This document shows, piece by piece, positions 56,393 to 64,000 of a stretch of 64,000 bases of DNA (positions are counted from its first letter, which is position 1; every line of letters begins with the position of its first letter). Position numbers and translations under genes: made by a program. Location of the stretch: the NCBI GenBank assembly GCA_003049465.1, contig PYSS01000089.1, positions 1-64,000 of the forward strand, read 5' to 3'. The notes beneath the pieces were generated by a model, which was given only the letters and a program-made list of their open reading frames with translations, did not search any database and was not told where the DNA came from. The DNA comes from Magnaporthiopsis rhizophila (taxonomy: Eukaryota; Ascomycota; Sordariomycetes; Magnaporthales; Magnaporthaceae).

Positions 56393-56492
56393 AGCAACTT
56401 GGCGCAGGGGAAGCGCGCCGGGCTCATAAGAATTATGGGGAACCCCATATTCTGATACCCGGAGGTCCTTGGATCGAAACCAAGAGTTGCTA
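56393..56492 (+). tRNA. Initiator tRNA-Met (CAT) with a 28-nt intron
   Basis: A full cloverleaf can be drawn. Acceptor stem AGCAACT (56393-56399) pairs with AGTTGCT (56485-56491), discriminator A56492. D stem GCGC/GCGC around AGGGGAA. Anticodon stem CCGGG/CCCGG with loop CTCATAA, anticodon CAT at 56425-56427. T stem CTTGG/CCAAG with loop ATCGAAA. Initiator marks are the A1:T72 pair, A in place of T at position 54, and A60. The intron (56429-56456) sits at the standard 37/38 site, and its TTATGGGG pairs with the anticodon loop as in eukaryotic pre-tRNAs. T5 at 56501-56505 is a polymerase III terminator. The mature length is 72. Confidence 0.93.
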
Positions 56493-56530
56493 GAGTCTCT
56501 TTTTGGCTGAAGAGTCTTTGGTACCTTTTG

Positions 56531-56607
56531 CTGAATCGAAACCAGGAGTTGCTGGCTTGCTTTTGCTGGATGGAAGCTGCTTGGATCGAAGCCAAAAGAA
56601 GACGTGG
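56531..56607 (+). repeat. Decayed tandem copies of the tRNA 3' arm
   Basis: Two further T-arm-like segments follow the tRNA: GAATCGAAACCAGGAGTTGCT (56533-56552; shown with the final base next) and GGATCGAAGCCAAAAG (56583-56598). They are offset by 62 and 50 bases from one another, counting from the tRNA's own GGATCGAAACCAAGAGTTGC at 56471. Neither has a D arm or anticodon, so neither is a tRNA. Confidence 0.75.
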
Positions 56608-57308
56608 TCTCTATTGGTTGTGTATACTTTTCTTGCATGAGCTATATGTCTCATGTCTGAATAGCATACATATAGGATAATAGGAAGACGAGAGAATTAA
56701 GTTGCTGAGCTTTCGTGAACAAGGCCGGTCGGCGATCGTACGATGGAGGGAATGGGTTTGTAAGTGCGGTGGTGGCCGTGAGGGTATCATGTGACTCAAC
56801 AGTGTGGAGCGGGGAGTCCCGATTCCAGTGTCGGCTTCCAAGTGCCGGCTTCCGACCCGGGCCCGGCCGTGATGCCCATTCAATCCCGTTCGCCCGATCT
56901 ACTGGATCACAAACTGGCCTGTCGTATTTTTAGTCACGAATCCAGATGCTGTCATCTACAATATGATCCGGATCCAAAACTCGGGGCTTACTGGTACATC
57001 GTAAATCCAGTCGTCATTGCTTACTACCCGAGCGAGCCGGATTTAGCCACAGAAAGAACATAAATGAACATGTCTATTGCTCGCATGCGCGTTCCGAAAG
57101 CATATGCGTCCGAAAGTGTTTATCCGCCCTCAACTCAATGTAGCACTGTGGATAAACGCCTAAAGCTCCTTTTGTTCGCCTCGCCGGCCAAGATTCCACC
57201 ACCGCCGCCCCTCAGATGCCAATGAAATGTTGAAAAGACAAGTTTTGTTTTTGGATTAAAAAAAAAGCACGTCCGAATTCAAGTCTTCCCACGGCCCACC
57301 TTTACTGT

Positions 57309-58782
57309 TTATTTCTTCTTCTGCTTGCGCTTGCTCCCGCCCTTGTTGCCCTTGCCCTGGGCGCTGCTGGCCTTGGCCTGGCCGAGCGAGTCGGTCGACT
57401 TCTCGAGCAGCTCAAAATCCTCGGCCGAGTCGGTGCCGGGCGTGTGCTTGCCGGGCTCCGAGGAGGAGTCGTCGTCATCGGCCGGGGCGGCATCGTCGTC
57501 AACGTCCTCGTCCGGGATGGCCTCGTAGCCCTTCTTGCCGCCCAGGATGCGACCGGCGGTCGACTGGTAGAACCAGATGGGCAGGCGGAACAGGGCCGTG
57601 TCCTTGATGGTGGGCTTGGCCATCTCGTTGGGCTGGATGAGTGGGATAGACTGTCAGATTACATGATCGTTCAAATGAGAATTATCAAGAAAAGAAAAAA
57701 GCGTAGAACTCACGTCCAGCAGGAACTCGGCAATGTGGCCATCCTCGTCCTCCTCCTCAAGATAAACATCGCCGAGCGAGTCCACAACAAGCACCTTGCC
57801 GTTCTCGGCCACGACGCGCTTCTTGGCTCCCGTGGGGCCCGACGACTGCTGCGTCGGGGTGGCACTGCCGCTGGCGGCAAAGGCTTTGCGGCGGCGACCA
57901 CCCACGGCGGATCCCTTGGAGGCCTCGCGGCGCGTCTCGCGCTCCTGGAAGCGGCGCTGCTTGCGGTTCATGGGCATGGCCGCCTGCTGCTCGTCCGAGT
58001 CGGCGGGCGGAGGGGTGCTGCGGGCGCCGGAGCCGGCCTCGACGCCGGGGATGTTGAGGTTGTCGCCCCAGGCGGTCTGGCGCGCAAACTTGATGTAGCG
58101 GCCGACAAACTCCTGCTGGCGCTTCCAGTTCATGTACAGGATCAGGTAGTGGACCAGACCGCCGCCCATGAGGAAGACGCCGAACATGGCGGTGCCCAGG
58201 CCCGGCCGGTACCGGCTGTAGTAGTAGTCGGCGCCCTTCCACGACGGGAAGCCGTTGGAGAGGAAGTGGTCGTAGCGGTCGCGGCTGGGCCCGCGCAGAA
58301 TGTTGGCCACAATGGACAGGCGCGCCTGGCGGTCCGAGGCTTTCTTGATGGCCGTCTTGATCTCGGCCTGCGTCGGAGGCTTCTTCTTCTTGAACTTGTC
58401 CTTGGCCTTGGCCGCGCGCGCCCGCTCGGCCGTCAGCTGCTGCTTGACCTTGTCCGGGTGCAGCTGGCGCGACTTTTGGCGATAGGCCTTGCTGATGTCG
58501 TCGATCGAGGCTGCGGGCTTGACGCCCAGGAAGTCGTAAAAGGTCACATCTTGGCCCTCGCCGGCGATGAGCTCGTCGCGGACGCGGAAGATTTCGCGGT
58601 CTTTTGGTTAGAACGACGGCCAAGTGTCAGTAACCTCTAGCCATCAAGTGCCACCATTCGCGAACGTGTTTGAAGTAGCGACGAAGCGAGATTGGAGTGC
58701 ATGGCTTACCCTCCTTGTCCCAAGCCGCCGCAAGGGGCGTCAGGACGGCCAGCAGGCCAAGCGATAATGTCGAGATCTTCAT
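57309..58782 (-). CDS. ERJ5: ER-membrane J-domain protein (Erj5-like)
   Basis: Exons 58710-58782, 57714-58600 and 57309-57632 join in frame to 427 residues. A signal peptide (MKISTLSLGLLAVLTPLAAA) is followed by WDKEDREIF and a J domain (about 44-135) with the HPD motif at 72-74. Membrane helices lie around 120-135 (weak) and 157-182 (GTAMFGVFLMGGGLVHYLILY). A variable Arg/Ser-rich cytosolic region, VVDSLGDVYLEEEDEDGHIAEFLLD, and a conserved-looking IKDTALFRLPIWFYQ segment follow, ending in a Lys-rich tail (KRKQKKK). This is the architecture of fungal Erj5-type Hsp40s, which support Kar2/BiP folding in the ER. The Lys-rich end may aid ER retention. Splice signals are GTAAGC/AAAAG and GTGAGT/ATCCAG. 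Another ER J-protein subclass remains possible. Confidence 0.84.
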
Positions 58783-60553
58783 GGTCGCTGTTGCATTTCC
58801 CGCGCGGCTTTTCGTGTCTGTACGTTGGTGCACTAAGTGTACGGAAGAAAAGAGAATTGCTCTTGTGTCCAGTTTCCAGGACGCGCAGAGTCGGGGGTTT
58901 TAACCAGACGTTGTGGCAGGTTGTCCCCGTTCCAGGGGAAGAAATATTTCGGGGTGGTGCACGGCTGGGGTCCAGTCGTTTCTGATTCTGAGGCCAGCTG
59001 TCAGTTCGCGGGCCGGGCTCGAGCCGCTGATAATAGCCCGATAGACCACGCGGGGCTCGAAATACCGGAAGTCAAAGTCACGCGCACGTTTCCTGCCGTT
59101 TGATGTGAGATGTACCTAGGGAGACGCCATGAGATTATTCCGCTCTCTCTTTGTGTGTGTTTCTTTCTAATATTCGTCCTTGAAGTTCTTTCTCAGCCAG
59201 CAAATCATCACCTTCTGTAAAAAGGATACGTCCCACTCAACAGCAAAACACAAAACACAGGGCCAAGTGCTCCGACAAAGGTTCCAGGACCGGACTGCTG
59301 CGCTCCGTTACGGCCACCGCCCGACTCGCTGCACAGCAAAGGGCCCTGAAGGTTGCCGAAAAAAGAAGCTGTGTCCACTCCCAGAAGCCCCCAGGGCGGC
59401 CTGGAAGTGGCACCCACGCCCGATTTGGGAAAGCAGCAGTGGGCCCTGAGACGTCGGGTACGTCGCTGACGCCTAGGCGGGTGCCTGCTGCAATCTGAGC
59501 GTGCTGCTGTCTCTCCATGTGCCTTTGTAAAACACTGAGGAGCGCGCAGCGTAGCAGAGCAAGGGCAGAGGTTGCTGCCGCTGCTGGGCGATGTTATGTC
59601 GTGCACAAAACCGTGCATGCGATGAAGGCAGGCTGATGATGAATGATCGGACATGAGTTTTTCCATACACAGCCTGACTCCGCGGTTAACAGACCAAGCC
59701 CCGAAGAAGCGAATCAGAGCACGGGCTGCTGCGTGGAATGTGTGAGACGATGGATGGGGTCAGTCAGATTCCTGTCGCGCTTGCAGAGGCCTTGCCCTCA
59801 GCCAAAATACTGGCGGCCTAGCTTTTCTGCGCATGGCGGCGTGCGCAGCTCTCCAAGCCCCCCAATAGCTCCGGGGCGCACTGCCACCCAGCCTGCGCGT
59901 GTAGTAAGCCTGAGTGCGGCCCACGCTGTGCTGGTCGCAACCGTGGCGGGCTGCTAACTTTAGAAGTAACAACAGCAAAACAGCTTCTGCAGGCGTGCGG
60001 CAATCTCGTTTGTCCGGTGTTGGGCGGCGGAAAAACCCATGTCCAGTAGGAATCCCGCCGACGGGCATGAGCTGCGGGGAGTTTCCTCGTTGGTGATTGC
60101 TTCGCCGGCCATGGTGGAACAACCATGTCTCCAGGCAGGCCCGTGATCAAAGCCTCTTGGCCCAGTAAGTCGGCGCTGCCTGTGCCGCTCGCGTGCCGCA
60201 AAGTATTGGAAGGTCTTGTGACAAAAGTCCTGGGTTGATCCGTCGGGACGATTTTATATAAACGACTGATCAAACGGTCTTTGGCCAACCGTCTTTCAAT
60301 CTCATCCTCATCCCCAGAGCTCACAGGGCCTTGATACACACAGCCAACACTGCAAAAGCATCGTCTCTCTGGTTGCTTCCCACGCATATCTGCATCTCTT
60401 GGCTGTTCTTGTCATCTCCTATCCCTTTGCTCTCTCCAATCAGTCATCTTCCAACCCGAGCCCTTGATTGCGCCCGGATTCACCACCCACACCACATCTT
60501 GCATCACAACCTCTTTTCTCGGCTCCCAACAACAACAACAACAACCCCACAAA
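58783..60553. other. Divergent intergenic region, J-protein to small Ser/Pro-rich gene
   Basis: 1.77 kb with no supported gene on either strand. The right end (60250-60553) looks like a TATA box plus a pyrimidine- and CA-rich 5' leader of the small plus-strand gene. Confidence 0.55.
60253..60261 (+). promoter_or_regulatory. TATA box of the small Ser/Pro-rich gene
   Basis: TTATATAAA on the plus strand about 295 bases before the ATG, the clearest TATA box in the window. Confidence 0.6.
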
Positions 60554-60817
60554 ATGCCCGCCTCCGTCTACTACACCGCCAACACGACCGCCTCGGGCGC
60601 CTCCAGCCCCAGCACGCCCATGTCGTCCCCGCCCTCGTCGCCCAAGCCCCAGCTGCAGCGCATCCGGGAGCTGCAGTTCTCGCGGCCCGGAGCCGTCACC
60701 GAGACCTGGCCGCAGCAGCCCTTCGCCCTCAACCGCTCAAGGTCAGCATCCAACGAGAACTTTTTCCTGCCCACGCGCTCCAGCCGCATGCGGGAGTCAC
60801 TGGACTCGCGGTACTAG
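60554..60817 (+). CDS. Small Ser/Pro-rich protein, unrecognised
   Basis: 87 residues: MPASVYYTANTTASG start, Ser/Pro-rich stretch (STPMSSPPSSPKPQ), then RIRELQFSRPGAVTETWPQQPFAL, NRSRSASNENFFLPTRSS, and a basic/acidic end RMRESLDSRY. (The RIRELQF block is residues 36-59.) The ATG follows a run of CAACAACAA and a CCACAAAATG context typical of highly expressed fungal genes, and a strong TATA box lies upstream. No signal peptide, Cys or membrane segment. SRSxS and SP sites suggest phosphorylation. The family is not known to me. Confidence 0.62.
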   Translation: MPASVYYTANTTASGASSPSTPMSSPPSSPKPQLQRIRELQFSRPGAVTETWPQQPFALNRSRSASNENFFLPTRSSRMRESLDSRY

Positions 60818-61387
60818 AGGATCTACCCCTCTCTGAGGTCGACTGTATAAAAACAACAAGGAAACAAAAAAAAAAAGGCTCCGATCCGGGAGGCTCGGAT
60901 AAAAAAAAAAGGCGTTTTGGGCGGTGGGCTTTTGGGATCTAGGTGCATCATTAGGGAGTTTGGGATATCTTTGGGTTTAGGCGGTGCATCACTGGGGAGT
61001 TTGGGGATTTACTGTTCTGTCTGCATCACCAGGCAGTCCACCTGGAGGCGTTCACATTGGCTGGATCATTGAAGACAGCCGGATACGGGTTTCTTTGTCT
61101 CGTTCATCTCTTCTTTCTCTTCTCGCAAATACTTGAAACAGATTTATTCATCATATCCTTCGTATTGCGTCCGAGTTCCGTTTTGCTTAGTGTGGTCGCC
61201 CGCAATGCAAACCCGCCAAAATATTGGTACGCTGGAAGCTGTATCTAACATATTCGGGTATCCAAGTGAGGTCTGGTGTCGTGTATGAAGCTGCACAGCA
61301 CGTGTGCCTGTAGAAAAATCTCTAAAGGGGACCATAGTGCAGACGGAAGACCGTCGGGTCAACCATCATCAACTTTCCCTCGGCTTA
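60818..61387. other. Convergent intergenic region
   Basis: 570 bases between the small gene (plus) and the MFS transporter (minus). A10 and A12 runs (60867-60910) and an imperfect repeat GGGAGTTTGGG (60953 and 60996) are present. No gene seen. Confidence 0.6.
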
Positions 61388-63052
61388 TTACCCGCGTATC
61401 GCGGCCGCATCACTATCATTATCGTCCTCCGCCTCAACCCGCTCCCTCTCAAGCCGCTGGCGTCTCAGCTCGTCGTAGTCGGGAAGCACCCCCGTCACAG
61501 CCCAGAAGCCAATGGCCAGCATAAACAAAAGCGCCCAGATGGCATACCCACCCAGCAGCTGCGTTTTTGCGCCGATTGCAAACAAAGTTGTGAACAGGGC
61601 CGGGCAGATGGAGCGCGCGATGCTGACCAGCATGAGCGAAAAGGCCGTCAGCGTGCCCAGCACGCGGGGCGATGGGCTGACCTCGTTGATGGCCAGCTGC
61701 GACGCCGTGAAGGCCATGGCGACGCCGCTGCTCAGCGCCAGCGTCGGCGGGAAAAACGCCCAGAACGCGGGCTCCATGCCCCGGCGCAGCAGCGTGTTGG
61801 CCACGGGCGCGACGGTGAAGAACAAGGGGTAGGCCGCGGCGCACAAGCGCATCACGCCGTTGGTGCCGTAGCGGTGCTGCAGAGGAGGGAACACGACGAT
61901 CAGCCAGACGGCCTGCACGATGCCGCTAAAGGCCGTCATGATGGAGATCTGCAGCGGGCTGAAGCCGAAGCCGCCGAGCCGGACGGGCGTGAACCACCAC
62001 AGCGGGATGATGACGGTGTAGCCGGACGCGACGAAGAACAGCCACCCGAAGTTCAGCAGCACGCGTGAGACCCCGGGCTCGTTGAGCAGCTGCCATACGG
62101 ACTCCTGGCGTGCCTTTTCCGCGGCCGCGGCGGCCTTTTTCCTCGTTTCGCTCTCGACAGCGCCGTCGTCGTTGCTGGCAAGAGCATCACAATCGTCGGG
62201 AGGAAGCGTCTCGTTGACAAAAAGCGCAGTCGTGACGCACGCGAAAGCAGAAAACAAGCCGACGCCGAAGCTGGGCAGCGCATAAGGGTGGTCCCTCAGA
62301 AACGCGACGCGGCCGAGAAAGCCGCCGTACTGGCGGGCCGGGTCGACGAGGACGCCGCCCATCAGGGAGCCGAGGAAGATGCCGAGGTTGCCGAAGAAGG
62401 CGAACCAGCTGAAGACGCGGGCCTGGGTGGTCGCGGTGCTGATGTCGGCCAGCATGGTGCGGACGGTGACGACGGAGCCGGCGAAGACGCCGGCCAGGCA
62501 GCGGGCGACGGCCATCTGGGCCAGGGACGGGGCCAAACCAAAAGCGGAGGTGGCGACGGCGACGCCGGCGAGCGAGGCCACCAGGACGGGCTTGCGGCCC
62601 ACGCGGTCGGCCAGGCGGCCCCACGAGATCATGACGGCGGCCTGGGTCAGGCTGAAGGCCGACTCGATCAGGCCGTTGTAGAAGCCGACGTCGGCGTCGG
62701 CCAGCCCGCCGTTGTGCTTGACCATCTCGCTGATGTAGGGGAAGATGGAGAAGAAGGCGATGGGCTCGACCAGGCGCGCCACGCAGAGCCAGAACACCTG
62801 CGCCTTGGGGATGCGGTCGTCGGCACCGGCACCGGCGGCAGTCTCTTCGTCGGTGATGGACCCGGAGGCCACCGAAGATGGCGAGGAGGACGACGGCCCG
62901 CCGTTGCCGGTGCTGTTGTAACCTTTCTTGGCGGCACGACCGGCCGAAACCTCTACGGCCTTCGCGGGCGCGGCGGCCGGCGCGACACGTGCTTCACCCA
63001 GGAGAGCGGTCGTCTCGCTGACATCTTGACGGTTACTCCTGTGACGATGCAT
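61388..63052 (-). CDS. MFS transporter, DHA1/ZRT-like drug:H+ antiporter family
   Basis: 554 residues in one exon, with about 12 membrane helices between residues 84 and 520 and a charged loop (KKAAAAAEKARQ) in the middle. The disordered N-terminal tail holds the SETTALLGE motif common in this fungal subfamily. The MFS signature GRLADRVGRKP (145-155) lies in the loop after helix 2, followed by the ARCLAGVFAGSVVTVRTMLADI segment with the motif-C-like region (its core at 185-200). The C-terminal half has MTAFSGIVQAVW and SPSPRVLGTLTAFS, and the tail ends in the motif DELRRQRLERERVEAED. Substrate unknown: family relatives include drug, toxin and metal-chelate (ZIFL-type) exporters. No biosynthetic cluster is next to it. 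Start is the first ATG. Confidence 0.9.
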   Translation of the reverse strand: MHRHRSNRQDVSETTALLGEARVAPAAAPAKAVEVSAGRAAKKGYNSTGNGGPSSSSPSSVASGSITDEETAAGAGADDRIPKAQVFWLCVARLVEPIAFFSIFPYISEMVKHNGGLADADVGFYNGLIESAFSLTQAAVMISWGRLADRVGRKPVLVASLAGVAVATSAFGLAPSLAQMAVARCLAGVFAGSVVTVRTMLADISTATTQARVFSWFAFFGNLGIFLGSLMGGVLVDPARQYGGFLGRVAFLRDHPYALPSFGVGLFSAFACVTTALFVNETLPPDDCDALASNDDGAVESETRKKAAAAAEKARQESVWQLLNEPGVSRVLLNFGWLFFVASGYTVIIPLWWFTPVRLGGFGFSPLQISIMTAFSGIVQAVWLIVVFPPLQHRYGTNGVMRLCAAAYPLFFTVAPVANTLLRRGMEPAFWAFFPPTLALSSGVAMAFTASQLAINEVSPSPRVLGTLTAFSLMLVSIARSICPALFTTLFAIGAKTQLLGGYAIWALLFMLAIGFWAVTGVLPDYDELRRQRLERERVEAEDDNDSDAAAIRG

Positions 63053-64000
63053 GGCACGCGGTTACAGTTGGACAGGATGTCCTTGTTTGCTCTTCGCTTA
63101 CTGCTGCCCGGGCTTGGCAGGAGGCTGGGCGTAATTTTTTTTTTCTTTTTTTTTCTTTTTTTTTTTTCTTTTCTTTTTCCTAAGCGAAAAAACACGGTGG
63201 GAAACTCGGCTACGGTCCCAAGTGCCTGTGAGTTTCGCTGATTGTTCCGGGTGTTTCTTCGGATCTCACCGGACCTTGGTGTAAATCCGAGTTCGTTCTG
63301 GTCCGAGGCATGAGAGATGTGATAGCCTTATCTAAGCGGCTACACCGCCGAGCCTAAACCGCTGCCGTCCCAGCATGGATGCTGCATCCCATCGAACACC
63401 AAATGGAAACAACCCGAGAAACAAGTGGATAGGTAGGTACCTACGCATCTGAACAGATGCGGGCAGGACGGCCCTAATACGGGCAGTTTTAGCGGCGTTG
63501 AAGAGGTAGCGCTCCTAGCTGCCGCTATTTCATCTCGGCTCGTTCGGGTTTCTTCTCCGTGCTTTTGTTTTTCTATCCTGCATTAACACTCCCGCATTAA
63601 CAAACAAGAAACCCCAAACCCAGCCCGGCCTACGGCGTCGCCATGAATGATGTAGCTCAATCCTTGTTTACCGATTGCGTTTTCGTTTCTTCTGCTGATC
63701 ATGCTCGTTGGCAACCCACTCCCTCACAGTCCCGGAGCTTTGAGAACATGGTTCCCCGCCACAAAGGTTTCCCTTTCGGACCAGATATACCGTAATTCAA
63801 CCGAATAAGCTTATAAGCTTGGAGCAGTAAGCTTTCCAGAACACTGGGCGTTCGAGACGCGCCTGAAGAAGTCAAATCTACGCCGGTCGGCATTATCACA
63901 GCGATTGCGATTGGCACTGCGTTTCTCGCTTCGAAAAGTTTGCAAGGTGAAATTATGTTTGAACCGGGGACCACACCAGGGGTATCCATGACGGGAACCC
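63053..64000. other. Right-edge intergenic region
   Basis: 948 bases. It has a T/C-rich tract (63136-63180) in the MFS promoter side and a perfect 12-bp palindrome GTAGGTACCTAC (63433-63444). Near the right edge both a 96-codon minus-strand frame (63699-63989) and a plus-strand frame open to the edge (63817-64000) exist. Neither resembles a protein I recognise, so no gene is called. Confidence 0.45.

Larger units (their letters stand above)
54347..57308. other. Intergenic region containing the initiator tRNA gene
   Basis: About 3 kb between PRA1 (minus, start side) and the J-protein gene (minus, stop side). It has a T26 run at 55123-55148, a pyrimidine-rich stretch after it, the tRNA gene at 56393-56492 and tRNA-derived repeats after that. 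No protein gene is supported; frames here are short or antisense to the tRNA. Confidence 0.55.

Noticed and set aside
56371..56638. Minus-strand frames across the tRNA region containing SNSWFR repeats
   Set aside because: They are antisense translations of the tRNA T arm and its tandem fragments, an artefact of the repeat.
57444..58640. 398-codon plus-strand frame
   Set aside because: Antisense to the J-protein gene, whose three exons, HPD motif and splice sites are convincing on the minus strand.
62288..63241. 317-codon plus-strand frame
   Set aside because: Antisense to the MFS transporter and ends by reading a T/C tract as poly-Phe.

Overview
The window is nuclear DNA of a filamentous ascomycete (Pezizomycotina), most likely a sordariomycete. 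The signs are short spliceosomal introns of about 69-200 nt with GTAAGT-type donors and CTAAC/CTGA-type branch sites, GC-rich codon use, a dispersed single 5S rRNA gene with the pezizomycete sequence, and a Neurospora/Magnaporthe-style alpha-pheromone precursor. No transposon coding sequence, viral gene, CRISPR array or bacterial operon was seen. Exon coordinates were worked out by hand from reading frame and splice signals; no similarity search could be run.

Left part (1-25.5 kb), mostly housekeeping: a membrane dipeptidyl aminopeptidase B (minus, cut by the left edge); a CWF19L1/Drn1-like splicing factor (minus) divergent from the giant SSU-processome protein UTP20 (plus); the mitochondrial Hsp70-escort zinc protein ZIM17 (minus) divergent from cullin-3 (plus); an unrecognised repeat-rich protein with an N-terminal cysteine motif (plus); and the mitotic phosphatase Cdc25 (minus, four exons).

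Middle part (25.5-43.7 kb): about 10.2 kb with no supportable gene, rich in A/T homopolymers and microsatellites, lies upstream of cdc25. Then come FMP32/MCUR1-like (plus), the alpha-pheromone precursor (minus) with a cluster of TATTCAG elements 0.3-1 kb upstream of its start, and an Mnn2-type alpha-1,2-mannosyltransferase (minus) divergent from POL5 (plus).

Right part (43.7-64 kb): POL5; proteasome alpha subunit PRE10 (minus); a dispersed 5S rRNA gene; an unrecognised Ser/His/Gly-rich membrane protein (plus) with a pyrimidine minisatellite in its intron; a basic/acidic low-complexity protein (minus) whose reading frame has no start codon and begins directly at the stop of the PRA1/YIP3 gene; an intron-containing initiator tRNA-Met gene followed by decayed copies of its own 3' arm; an ER J-protein (minus); a small Ser/Pro-rich protein (plus); and an MFS transporter (minus).

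The genes do not form an obvious cluster. Ribosome biogenesis (UTP20, POL5, 5S), protein quality control and turnover (ZIM17, cullin-3, proteasome, J-protein) and secretory processing (DapB, mannosyltransferase, PRA1) are each represented more than once, as expected of a conserved chromosomal segment. The most unusual material is the diverged pheromone precursor with its promoter elements, the tRNA-derived tandem fragments, the startless frame next to PRA1, and the gene-free 10 kb.
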